From Halogeometricum limi (GTDB lineage: Archaea > Halobacteriota > Halobacteria > Halobacteriales > Haloferacaceae), in contig NZ_FOYS01000004.1 in NCBI RefSeq assembly GCF_900115785.1, positions 248,001-312,000 of the forward strand: a stretch of DNA of 64,000 nucleotides, given 5' to 3'. The position numbers were made by a program, and so were the translations under genes. Under the pieces are notes generated by a model that was given only the letters and a program-made list of their open reading frames with translations, ran no database searches and had not been told where the DNA came from. Shown one piece after another: positions 8,537-16,462 of the stretch; within the stretch, counting starts at the first letter, position 1; each line of letters starts with the position of its first letter.

Positions 8537-8890
8537 ATGAGCTATCCGGTCAGCTACTACTGCCCGCACTGCGGTGCCGTCGTCGAACTCGCGCGAGACG
8601 GCTACCTCTCCGATAAGTCCGTCACCCCCTATCCGCTCGTCGGGTGGGCGTACGCCGACCCCGACGAGTCGTTCGAAGACGGTGCCGCCGACGGCGTCCA
8701 CCTCGTCTGCGGCGAGAGCGAGGCCGACGGCCTCCGCTGGACCGGCGACGTGAGCGAGGCGGACGACGTGGACGAACCGCACCTCGACTCGCCCTGCGGC
8801 CGCGAGTTCTACCTCTCGTTCGTCCGCTACGAGAACGGCCGAGAGGTCGAACCGGTCCCCGAGACGGAGTACGTCGACATCGGACTGTGA
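8537..8890 (+). CDS. Small four-cysteine (zinc-ribbon-like) protein
   Basis: A 117-residue acidic protein with C9-x2-C12 (YYCPHCG) near the N-terminus and further cysteines C58 and C87 (SPCGREF) that could complete a zinc site. Haloarchaea carry many such small zinc-binding proteins of unknown role. It is the genuine 3' part of a much longer open frame whose upstream part is antisense shadow of the dehydrogenase region. The ATG at 8537 lies just after the short intergenic gap behind the HAD gene. Confidence 0.75.
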   Translation: MSYPVSYYCPHCGAVVELARDGYLSDKSVTPYPLVGWAYADPDESFEDGAADGVHLVCGESEADGLRWTGDVSEADDVDEPHLDSPCGREFYLSFVRYENGREVEPVPETEYVDIGL

Positions 8891-8971
8891 CCCGGGTTCG
8901 CGCGCCGTGGGCCGAAGGGAGTGAACACCGCTCACAGCGGTCTCTATCTCCTCGGCACGCGATATCGGGGT

Positions 8972-9337
8972 ATGGAACTCACACCCATTCAGTCGATACT
9001 CGGTGACGCGGTGTTCTTCGGCGGATTCGCGCTGATAGTCCTCGCGATGCTCGGACTCGTGGTCTACATCACCCGCCTCGAACACGCAAAGGAGATGGCG
9101 CTCATCGAAGCGGGCGAGTACCAACAACTCCGCAACGACAGGCGCGCGTGGGTGCTCGGCGGTGGTCTCGTCCTCGTCGCTCTCGGCCTCGCCGACGTGA
9201 CGACGACGTTCCTCGCCGGCGGCGTCCCGCAAGAGGGCGTCGCGGCGACGTTCGTCGGTCTCGCGGCTCTCGCGTACTACTTCTACAAGCGCCGCGAGGA
9301 CCGCGAGGACGACGCGACGACGACGGCCCGCGCCTGA
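8972..9337 (+). CDS. Small membrane protein, unrecognised family
   Basis: The 121-residue protein has a first membrane segment at residues 11-32 (AVFFGGFALIVLAMLGLVVYI) and two more at about 60-76 and 90-104. A cytoplasmic loop lies between them (EHAKEMALIEAGEYQQLRNDRR). The phrase MALIEAG resembles loops in DUF6249-like membrane proteins, which is only a weak hint. The ATG at 8972 was chosen because the upstream extension is not membrane- or signal-like. Confidence 0.75.
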   Translation: MELTPIQSILGDAVFFGGFALIVLAMLGLVVYITRLEHAKEMALIEAGEYQQLRNDRRAWVLGGGLVLVALGLADVTTTFLAGGVPQEGVAATFVGLAALAYYFYKRREDREDDATTTARA

Positions 9338-9412
9338 ATTCGTCTCTTCGCTTCTCGACGGTTTCCGCTTCGCTCTCTCGGACCCCCGTCGACGCGCTCT
9401 TTCCGCCGCATC

Positions 9413-9619
9413 TCACGCTCCCGTCCCGGACCGTTTCCGTCGACGAGAGACGAAGACCCAGACGAGAACCACGGTCCAGCACGCGGCGGCGAAGACCCCG
9501 GCGACCCAGTAGCCGACCAACTCCGCGAGGCCGAAGAAGTACGGGACGACGAGGAGGACGAGGAGGAGGTTCTGCCGTCGTTCGATGTTACGGAGTCGGT
9601 TCTGGAGGGACTCGTCCAT
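9413..9619 (-). CDS. Two-helix small membrane protein
   Basis: A 68-residue protein with a polar N-terminus (MDESLQNRLRNIERRQ), two closely spaced hydrophobic helices (about 17-36 and 37-58) and a basic tail RRRKRSG. The arrangement is a hairpin membrane protein with both ends probably cytoplasmic. It lies between a small membrane gene and rtcB and has no recognisable family. Confidence 0.65.
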   Translation of the reverse strand: MDESLQNRLRNIERRQNLLLVLLVVPYFFGLAELVGYWVAGVFAAACWTVVLVWVFVSRRRKRSGTGA

Positions 9620-9692
9620 CAGTGACGACGTATGCTTGCGCCGTGAAAGTTCTTTACACCGACAGTATTCGGCGTATCGGAGGGGTCCGGGG

Positions 9693-11162
9693 TCAGCCCT
9701 TGATGTTGCAGACGGGGAACGTCCGCACGACTTTGTCGCCGATACCGAGTTCGTCGGAGACCCGGACGACTTCGTCCACGTCCTTGTAGACGCCCGGTGC
9801 TTCCTCCGCCACCGTCGCGCCCGACTGCGCTTTCACGTATATCTTCTGTTGGTCCTGCAGTTCCTTCTGGACCGTCTCGCCCCAGTACTCTTGCTTGGCC
9901 TTCGTCCGACTCATCGTCCGACCCGCGCCGTGCGCCGTGGACCCGAAGGTGAGGTCCATCGAGTTCTCGCCGCCGCGGAGGACGTAACTCCCCGCGCCCA
10001 TACTGCCGGGGATGATGATGGGTTGCCCCACGTCGCGGTAGGCGGGCGGCAGTTCCGGCCGACCGGCGGGGAACGCGCGCGTCGCCCCCTTCCGGTGGAC
10101 GTACAGTTCGCGCTCTTCGCCCTCGACGGTGTGTACCTCCTTCTTCGCGATGTTGTGGGCGACGTCGTAGAGGAGGTCCATCTCCATCTCTTCCCAGTCG
10201 CGGCCGAACACTCGCTCGAACACCTTCCGCGTCCGATGCATGATGAGTTGGCGGTTCACCCACGCGAAGTTGATGGCGGCGCACATCGCCCCGTAGTACT
10301 CTTCTGCGAGGTGCGACCCGGCGGGCGCGGCGGCCAGTTCCTTGTCCGGGAGGGCGGCCAGCATGTCGCCGTGTTCCTTCTCGATGCGCCGGAGGTAGTC
10401 GCTGCAGACCTGATGACCCAGTCCGCGGGAGCCACAGTGGATGAGGACGACGACCTGGTCTTCCGACAGACCGAACTCCGCGGCCACCTCGTCTCGGTAG
10501 ACGTCCGTGACGCGTTGCACTTCGAGGAAGTGGTTTCCGGACCCGAGACTCCCGAGTTGGTTCTTCCCCCTGTCTTTCGCCTTCTGCGAGACGGCGTCGG
10601 GGTCGGCGTCCGGCCGGAACCCCTCGTCCTCGCAGTGCGCCAGGTCGTCTTCGACGGCGTGGCCGTGTTCGAGTGCCCAGTCCATCCCGCGGGCGAGGAC
10701 CTGTTCGACCGTCTCCGCGTCGCCCTCGACGATGCCGCCGCCGCCGAGGCCCGAGGGAACGTTCGCGAACAGGGCGTTCACCAACTCCTCCTCTTTGCCC
10801 TGCACGTCGTCGTACGTCAGGTTCGTCTTCATCATCCTGACGCCGCAATTTATATCGTAGCCGACACTTCCGGGCGAGATACAGCCGTCTTCGGTGTCCG
10901 TCGCACCGACGCCGCCGACGGGGAAGCCGTACCCCTGATGACCGTCGGGCATGCAGATGGCGTACTTCGTCATCCCCGGGAGGTGCGTGGCGTTGCGCAA
11001 CTGCTCTAGCGTCTTGTCCTGTCGAATCTGCTCTAAGAGTTGCTCGCTCGCGAGGACGCGCGCGGGGACGCGCATCTCGCCCTCGCGGGGCATCTCCCAG
11101 ACGTGTTCGCGGACGCGTTCGAGGCGAACGTCACCGAACTCCTTCACGTCGTCGTCGCTCAT
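9693..11162 (-). CDS. rtcB: RNA-splicing ligase RtcB
   Basis: This 489-residue enzyme is RtcB, the GTP- and Mn-dependent ligase that joins 2',3'-cyclic phosphate and 5'-OH RNA ends, needed in archaea for tRNA exon ligation. All key residues are visible: C106 (DINCGVR), H211 (GNHFLEVQ), H242 (RGLGH region, IHCGSRG), H336 (VAHNIA) and the guanylylated H411 (STAHGAGR). Their spacing matches the Pyrococcus enzyme with a 7-8 residue offset. No intein is present, although RtcB is a frequent intein host. The activator archease is encoded 1.7 kb upstream on the same strand. Confidence 0.97.
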   Translation of the reverse strand: MSDDDVKEFGDVRLERVREHVWEMPREGEMRVPARVLASEQLLEQIRQDKTLEQLRNATHLPGMTKYAICMPDGHQGYGFPVGGVGATDTEDGCISPGSVGYDINCGVRMMKTNLTYDDVQGKEEELVNALFANVPSGLGGGGIVEGDAETVEQVLARGMDWALEHGHAVEDDLAHCEDEGFRPDADPDAVSQKAKDRGKNQLGSLGSGNHFLEVQRVTDVYRDEVAAEFGLSEDQVVVLIHCGSRGLGHQVCSDYLRRIEKEHGDMLAALPDKELAAAPAGSHLAEEYYGAMCAAINFAWVNRQLIMHRTRKVFERVFGRDWEEMEMDLLYDVAHNIAKKEVHTVEGEERELYVHRKGATRAFPAGRPELPPAYRDVGQPIIIPGSMGAGSYVLRGGENSMDLTFGSTAHGAGRTMSRTKAKQEYWGETVQKELQDQQKIYVKAQSGATVAEEAPGVYKDVDEVVRVSDELGIGDKVVRTFPVCNIKG

Positions 11163-11261
11163 ACGGAGAGATTCGACAGGCCGACTGAATAGGATTCCGT
11201 CCGCGAGTCGTGACGGTCACGTCGTCGCCGACGTCGCGGTCGAAAAATCCGCGAGGCCCTC

Positions 11262-11477
11262 TCAGTCGACCTTCTCTGTGGTCGACCGGCCGCACTCGAT
11301 GCACGTGTGCACGAGGTGTGGTTGGCGGGAGAACTTCTCGTTCTCCGCCTGGACGTTCTCGCGACGGGTGTCCTCTCCGATTCGAATCGACGTCTCCCGT
11401 TCCGTCGGTTCGTCACATCGAGGACAGTACTTTCGCGTCGATGCCGGGGAATGGGGGTCGCGGGTTTGGTGTGACAC
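11262..11477 (-). CDS. DUF7835-like zinc beta-ribbon protein
   Basis: A 71-residue protein with two CxxC knuckles (KYCPRCDEP and HTCIECGRS) around a charged segment, matching the small haloarchaeal zinc ribbons grouped as DUF7835. I chose the GTG at 11477, giving an N-terminus MSHQTRDPHSPAST. The same frame stays open upstream to about 11669, but that part is cysteine- and arginine-rich and not protein-like. An ATG at 11490 lies in another frame. It sits between rtcB and a DoxX gene. Nucleic-acid binding is plausible but unproven. Confidence 0.7.
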   Translation of the reverse strand: MSHQTRDPHSPASTRKYCPRCDEPTERETSIRIGEDTRRENVQAENEKFSRQPHLVHTCIECGRSTTEKVD

Positions 11478-11611
11478 TGTCGTGCTCCATCCCCGCCGGA
11501 TAGTGAATTGTGAGCATCTCTCATATATTCTTCTCAGATTTCTGAGAATGTAGTTGCAGCCGTACGAACGGCAGACGTAGCGGGTCTGAAAAGGGCGTCC
11601 GAAGATACGTG

Positions 11612-12715
11612 TCAGTCTGCAGTCGGTGCACTCACGTCCCGCGTTCGTTCGTCCGCGTCGTGAAGCCACGCGTCGACGGAGAACGGGCCCGCCCCCGTTA
11701 TCAGGAGCGCCGAGACGAGGCCGAAAAGCGAGATGTGCGCGAGCACCGGGTCGTCCGGGAGGCCGAACAGCGTCGTCGTGAAGAGGAGAAACGAGACGGC
11801 CGCGGCCCCGCGGGTGAACGCCCCGGCGAGGAGGGCGACGCCGACGAGCACTTCGGTGAGGCCCGCGCCCACGACCCAGAGTTCGGGGGCGACGGAGACG
11901 ACGCTCGTGAGGTCGTACTTCGCGACGACGGCGAGCGCTTCACCGGGGTTCATCAGTTTCTGGGCGACGCCGAGGTAGACGAACGAGACGCCCAGACCGA
12001 CGCGCAGGACGACGGGGACGACGGACGTGTACGGTTGGACGCGACGGACGAACGGAAGGGCGACGGCGCGGTAGAACGGGTCGATGCGCGAGTAGACGGT
12101 GTCCTCGGCGGCGAGTCGGGCGACGACGTGGTCCGCGCTCGGACGGCCGCCGCCGAGGAGTGCGATGGCGAGGAAGCCGGGGACGTACTCGACGGCGAGG
12201 AACAACGCCGGTTCGAACGCGAGGCCGACGAGGTAGGCGACGAGGCCGAACGTGGCGACGATTCGGGTCCCGAACCCGAACAGGAGGAGAAAACCGACGC
12301 CGATGCCGAACAGGCGGGTGACCGTCGGCACGGACAACTCGACGACGGGGCTGAAGAAGTACCCCGAGAACCCGGCACCGACGAGTGGGAGGCCGACGCT
12401 CAGGCGGAGCAACCACGGTAGCAAGTCCCGGTACCCGTTCATCGTGGTCCGGAACACGGCCACGTCGCGACGTGCGGGACGGACGCGCAGATAGACCGCA
12501 CCGGCGGCGACGACGGAGGCACCGCCGACTCCGAGGACGGCGAGCGTGAACGGGTCCGACAGCGTCGTGACGAGGAACTCGACGACTTCCCGCGGTTCGC
12601 TCCCCGGCGCGACGTACTTCACGTGCGCACTCGCCCGCCCCGTCGCTCCGACGAGGACGAAGACGAGCGCCGATACGAGCAGTCCGAGTCGGGGGAAACT
12701 CCCTCTCTGCTCCAT
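11612..12715 (-). CDS. DoxX family membrane protein
   Basis: This 367-residue membrane protein begins with a signal-like helix (LGLLVSALVFVLVGATGRASA) followed by an extracytoplasmic stretch HVKYVAPGSEP. Eight or more further membrane segments follow. The last four (about residues 240-350: VVLRVGLGVSFVYLGVAQKLMNP to SLFGLVSALLITG) have the DoxX/TQO-small-subunit pattern. DoxX proteins are linked to redox and thiol homeostasis. The ATG at 12715 was chosen over an upstream ATA/ATG extension. It lies between two RNA-repair genes, but no functional link is known. Confidence 0.87.
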   Translation of the reverse strand: MEQRGSFPRLGLLVSALVFVLVGATGRASAHVKYVAPGSEPREVVEFLVTTLSDPFTLAVLGVGGASVVAAGAVYLRVRPARRDVAVFRTTMNGYRDLLPWLLRLSVGLPLVGAGFSGYFFSPVVELSVPTVTRLFGIGVGFLLLFGFGTRIVATFGLVAYLVGLAFEPALFLAVEYVPGFLAIALLGGGRPSADHVVARLAAEDTVYSRIDPFYRAVALPFVRRVQPYTSVVPVVLRVGLGVSFVYLGVAQKLMNPGEALAVVAKYDLTSVVSVAPELWVVGAGLTEVLVGVALLAGAFTRGAAAVSFLLFTTTLFGLPDDPVLAHISLFGLVSALLITGAGPFSVDAWLHDADERTRDVSAPTAD

Positions 12716-12821
12716 GTGTGGGAGTTGGACCGAAGGGGTGTAAGACCGTCGGACGATTATCACCGAGAGAGAACGCGAGCGGGTCGTTAACGGACGATAA
12801 GGTCGGTTCGAGAACGGCGTC

Positions 12822-13235
12822 TCACACGTCCAAGACGACGTAGGCTTCCCACCCGTCTGCGGTCTCTTCGACGCGCATCTCCGAGTACGTCACGGCCTTT
12901 ATCTCGCGGGCGTCCACGTCGGCGAGGGGGACGCCGCGGGCCGACCCCGACAGTCGCCACCCGTCGGGCCGTTCTTCGACGGTCACCTCGTTGTCCACGG
13001 GGAGGACGGCGCGCACGTCCCGTTCGTAGATGAGGTGGTCGAGGTAGTCGAACAGGAGGGCTTCGACGCCCTCCGCTCGCACGTCGACGTCGAACCGGTC
13101 GCCGCCCGTCTCCGGAATCTCCTCGCACCCGGCGGCCGCGAGTCCGTCGCCGACGGCGGCGAACAGTTCCGAACGCGTCGGTGCGGACGCGGCGACGGCG
13201 ACGTCGGCGGTGTGGTCGCGGAGTTCGAAGCTCAT
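12822..13235 (-). CDS. Archease, RtcB activator
   Basis: The 137-residue protein has the archease signature: N-terminal RDHTADVAV with metal-binding acidic and histidine residues (D7, H8, D11), LLFDYLDHLIYERD in the middle, and EIKAVTYSEM near the end. Archease promotes RtcB guanylylation and multiple-turnover ligation. Its start overlaps the stop of the DUF502 gene (ATG 13235-13233, TGA 13234-13232), so the two are probably translationally coupled. rtcB lies downstream in the same orientation. Confidence 0.95.
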   Translation of the reverse strand: MSFELRDHTADVAVAASAPTRSELFAAVGDGLAAAGCEEIPETGGDRFDVDVRAEGVEALLFDYLDHLIYERDVRAVLPVDNEVTVEERPDGWRLSGSARGVPLADVDAREIKAVTYSEMRVEETADGWEAYVVLDV

Positions 13236-14431
13236 ACCGACTGGTCTTCGCCGCTCCCGTCCTCTGTCTTCCGGTCTCCGTCAGTTCGAGACGTGGGGCC
13301 GCGGTCGGTGTGGGGGCCGCGTCCCTCGTCTCGGCCGCCGGAGCCGAACTCGTCGGCGGGCCGGTCCGCCGGCGATACCGACGCCGGTGGCTGGTTCGTC
13401 CGTTCGGACTCCGCGGCGGTTCGCCCGGCCATCTCTTCGGGCGTCCCGTCGGTCGAGTCTCGGTCCTCCGGGGTTCGCCCGCGCGCTGCCGGCCTGTCAC
13501 GCGGGCCGTGCGCCGCGCCGTCGTCGGCCCGTTCCGCCCGTTCGAGGTTCTCGGGGGTGTCCGCGTGTCGAGGCTCGACCTGTCTGTCGTACGCCGTCGG
13601 TCGGTCGGTCCGCACGGGGTCCCGGCGGTGTGCGTACGGGTCGTCGCCGTCGGGGTTCATCTGCTGGTCGGCGCGTTCGACGCCCGAGAGTTGGCGCATC
13701 TGCGCTTCGGTGAGGCCGGCCACGCCGTCGCCATCGCCGCCGCCGGAGATAGCGACACCGCTCGTCACGACGGCCTGTATCCCCTCTTCGACGGTCATGT
13801 CGACGTCGATGACGCGGTCCGCGGGGAGGTGGACGAGGTGCCCGCCCATCACGGGGTTCGGCGCGAGGGGGAGAAACAGCGTCTTCATGTCGGGGTAGCC
13901 CGCCGGCGTGCTGAGGACGTCCGGGGTGTCGGTCGTGACGAACCCGAGCGTGTACGCCCCCTCGTGGGGGAACTCGACGAGTTTCACGTCGCGGAAGTTC
14001 TGGGCGTCGCTGTCGAGCATCACGTCGCTCATGCGCCGAAAGCTGTCGTAGACGGAACCGATACCGGGTATCTGCGACATCACGTAGTCGAAGTACGAGA
14101 CCGCCCGTTCGCCGTACCGCGAACTGTTGACGAGGAGGCCGACGACGAGAACGAACAAGAAGAGGACGGCGGGGGTGAGCAGTTCCACCATCGTCTCTCG
14201 GGAGATGTCGAGGACGCCGGGGATGACCGTCACCGCGGGCGTCCCCACCACCACGTCCGAGAGCATGTTGAGGAAGGGATAAATCGAGTTGAAGAGGAAG
14301 ACGATGACCGCGGCGGTGATGATGAGCGGTACGACGACGGCGAGACCACTGATTATCGCTTCTCTGAACACGTCGCGTAGCGACCCGCGGACGCGCTTCA
14401 TCCGCGGGTCGTTCCAACCAGTCCCGGACAT
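13232..14431 (-). CDS. DUF502 membrane protein with long disordered tail
   Basis: A 399-residue protein. Residues 20-220 form the DUF502 core, with two membrane helices (EAIISGLAVVVPLIITAAVI and LTPAVLFLFVLVVGLLVNSS) and a soluble part containing SQIPGIGSVYDSFRRM and MTVEEGIQAVVTSGV. From about residue 225 the chain is low-complexity, rich in D, E, R, G, P and S, and certainly disordered. The ATG at 14431 gives the normal family start (MKRVRGSLRDVF follows). DUF502 function is unknown. Overlap with archease suggests a shared operon. Confidence 0.88.
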   Translation of the reverse strand: MSGTGWNDPRMKRVRGSLRDVFREAIISGLAVVVPLIITAAVIVFLFNSIYPFLNMLSDVVVGTPAVTVIPGVLDISRETMVELLTPAVLFLFVLVVGLLVNSSRYGERAVSYFDYVMSQIPGIGSVYDSFRRMSDVMLDSDAQNFRDVKLVEFPHEGAYTLGFVTTDTPDVLSTPAGYPDMKTLFLPLAPNPVMGGHLVHLPADRVIDVDMTVEEGIQAVVTSGVAISGGGDGDGVAGLTEAQMRQLSGVERADQQMNPDGDDPYAHRRDPVRTDRPTAYDRQVEPRHADTPENLERAERADDGAAHGPRDRPAARGRTPEDRDSTDGTPEEMAGRTAAESERTNQPPASVSPADRPADEFGSGGRDEGRGPHTDRGPTSRTDGDRKTEDGSGEDQSV

Positions 14432-14499
14432 GTGTAGTCGATTCCGCGTTCGTGGTTCCCCCACAAAACGTTCGCGGCCCCTCGGATGCGACGGTGGAG

Positions 14500-14507
14500 T
14501 TATATTC
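14500..14507 (+). promoter_or_regulatory. TATA box of the GNAT gene
   Basis: TTATATTC is centred 25 bases upstream of the GTG at 14529. This places transcription initiation at the GTG itself, supports a leaderless mRNA and supports that start codon over any upstream one. Confidence 0.65.
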
Positions 14508-14528
14508 GTGACCATTCTATCGGGTGGC

Positions 14529-15005
14529 GTGAGCGTCAACGTGGAAAAGCGGGTGGACGGGCCGGGGTCCACCGAACACGCCGAACAGGCGTGGGAGCTC
14601 AAAGAGCGCATCCGAAAATCAGAGGGCGTCCTGAAGCAGCGACGCGGTTTCTTCTTCGACGCCTATCGTCGCGCGACGACGCATCTGTTCTTCGAGGACG
14701 AGACGCTCATGGGCTTCGCCTCCACGCGTCGCGACGGCTACATCCTCTTTCTCGCCGTCGCGCCCGAAGCGCGCGGGCAGGACTACGGCAAACGCCTCGT
14801 CGCCGAAGTCGCCCACGACCACCGCTCGGTTTCCTGTCACGCCCGGACGACGAACGAGTCCGCACTCGCCTTCTACGAACACATCGGGTTCGAGACGAAG
14901 CGAAAAATCACGAACTACTACGAGGACGGCGGCGACGCCTACTACCTCCGTCTCGGCGAGAAGGCGAGCATCCGCGAGAAGTTCTCCGAACTGTTCCGCC
15001 GGTAG
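14529..15005 (+). CDS. GNAT family N-acetyltransferase
   Basis: This 158-residue GNAT enzyme shows the acetyl-CoA binding segment VAPEARGQDYGKRLVAEVA and the C-terminal NESALAFYEHIGFE, both diagnostic of the fold. The N-terminus reads VSVNVEKRVDGPG from a GTG codon; no closer ATG fits. The open frame upstream of 14529 is antisense shadow of the DUF502 gene. The acceptor substrate is unknown; conservation of the KQRRGFFFDAYRR segment in haloarchaeal relatives suggests a dedicated clade. Confidence 0.9.
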   Translation: MSVNVEKRVDGPGSTEHAEQAWELKERIRKSEGVLKQRRGFFFDAYRRATTHLFFEDETLMGFASTRRDGYILFLAVAPEARGQDYGKRLVAEVAHDHRSVSCHARTTNESALAFYEHIGFETKRKITNYYEDGGDAYYLRLGEKASIREKFSELFRR

Positions 15006-15038
15006 CGTCCCGCCGCCGGAGTCGGCGGACGCGCCGAT

Positions 15039-15326
15039 TCAGACGTCCTCGACCAACTCGCCCAGTCGCTCGACCGGAAGCGCCTGCATCGTCTCGGTGT
15101 CGAGTCCGTGGCGTTCGACCACTTGCGTCACCTGGAACGCGGTGTCGTCGTCCGTCGCCTCGAACCGGACGTCGAAGTCGTACGACCCGAGGACGGCGTA
15201 GGTGTCGAGGAGTTCCGCGTCGAGTTCGCTCATCTCCTCTCGGATGGTTCCCCAGACGGAGACGAGTTCCTGCGAGTTCTGGTACTCGCTCTCGTTCACG
15301 TCGACGTGCATGATGTACGTCGGCAT
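15039..15326 (-). CDS. GYD domain-containing protein
   Basis: A 95-residue alpha-beta protein beginning MPTYIMHVDVNESEYQNSQE and containing LLDTYAVLGSYDFDVRFEATDD. The GSYD turn and the following VTQVVERHGLDTETMQALP are typical of GYD or dimeric alpha-beta-barrel proteins. Function is unknown. It is divergent from the sugar epimerase gene. Confidence 0.85.
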   Translation of the reverse strand: MPTYIMHVDVNESEYQNSQELVSVWGTIREEMSELDAELLDTYAVLGSYDFDVRFEATDDDTAFQVTQVVERHGLDTETMQALPVERLGELVEDV

Positions 15327-15420
15327 GCTTTCACAACGTCACCCCAAGATGAAAAGGCTGTAGGCCGCGGCGGCGGCCGTCACCTGAACCTTTAATCGAA
15401 TCCCGTCTGTTGGCCACAGT

Positions 15421-16389
15421 ATGTACATCGGCGTACTCACCGTTCCGCTCGGCGGCGAATCGCTCTCGGACGCGCTCTCGTACCTCGACGACATCGGCGT
15501 CGACGGCGTCGAAATCGGCGTCGGCGGCTATCCGGGTGAGGACCACATCGACCGGCAGGCCTACCTCGGCGACGAGGAGAAGCAGGCCGACCTGCACGAC
15601 CTGTTAGACGAACACGACATGCAGGTCAGCGCACTCGCCACGCACAACAACCCGCTTCACCCCGACGACGAGACGGCCGAGGAGGCGGACGCCGAACTCC
15701 GGGAGGCCATCGAACTCGCCGCGGAACTGGACGTGAACACGGTCACCTGCTTTTCGGGACTCCCCGCCGGCGGCCCCGACGACGAGGTGCCGAACTGGAT
15801 TACCGCGCCGTGGCCGACCGAACACGCCGACGCGCACGACTACCAGTGGGAAGTCGCCGTCGACTACTGGTCCGACCTCGCCGAACACGCCGACGACCAC
15901 GGCGTCGACGTCGCCATCGAGATGCACCCGAACATGCTCGTCTACGAACCGTCGGGCATGATGCGCCTCCGCGAGGCGACGAACGAGCGTATCGGCGCGA
16001 ACTTCGACCCCTCGCACCTCTACTGGCAGAACATCGACGTCGTTCACGCCATCCGCTTCCTCGGCGAACACGACGCCATCCACCACTTCCACGCGAAGGA
16101 CACGAAGGAGTACTCGTGGAACTCGCGCCTGAAGGGCGTCCTCGACACGACGGACTACGCCGACGAGTCGAACCGGTCGTGGCTGTTCCGCTCTATCGGC
16201 TACGGACACGGCGAAGAACACTGGAAAGACGTGGTGTCGACGCTGCGGATGGTCGGCTACGAGGGTGCGCTCTCCATCGAACACGAGGACTCGCTCACCT
16301 CTTCGACCGAAGGACTGGAGAAGGCCGTCGACGTGCTTCAGCGCGCCGTCTTCGACACCGAACCGGGCGAGGCGTACTGGGCGGAGTAG
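15421..16389 (+). CDS. Sugar phosphate isomerase/epimerase (AP-endonuclease-2 TIM barrel)
   Basis: The 322-residue protein has the xylose-isomerase-like TIM barrel used by IolE, hydroxypyruvate isomerase and ketose 3-epimerases. The four metal positions are recognisable: glutamate in VAIEMHP, aspartate in NFDPSHLYW, histidine in HFHAKD and glutamate in LSIEHED. A Gfo/Idh/MocA dehydrogenase follows 73 bases downstream, suggesting a two-step sugar or polyol pathway (oxidation then epimerisation or dehydration). A weak TATA (TTTAAT, 15391-15396) precedes the ATG. Confidence 0.92.
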   Translation: MYIGVLTVPLGGESLSDALSYLDDIGVDGVEIGVGGYPGEDHIDRQAYLGDEEKQADLHDLLDEHDMQVSALATHNNPLHPDDETAEEADAELREAIELAAELDVNTVTCFSGLPAGGPDDEVPNWITAPWPTEHADAHDYQWEVAVDYWSDLAEHADDHGVDVAIEMHPNMLVYEPSGMMRLREATNERIGANFDPSHLYWQNIDVVHAIRFLGEHDAIHHFHAKDTKEYSWNSRLKGVLDTTDYADESNRSWLFRSIGYGHGEEHWKDVVSTLRMVGYEGALSIEHEDSLTSSTEGLEKAVDVLQRAVFDTEPGEAYWAE

Positions 16390-16462
16390 CGACGCACCGG
16401 CACGGGGCGTAATCGCTGTCGAGACCACGATTTTGAAGACGGTCGCCCGAGAACCGCACGCC

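Noticed and set aside
9693-11162. Possible intein in rtcB
   Set aside because: The protein is 489 residues with all active-site residues at normal spacing; no insertion is present.
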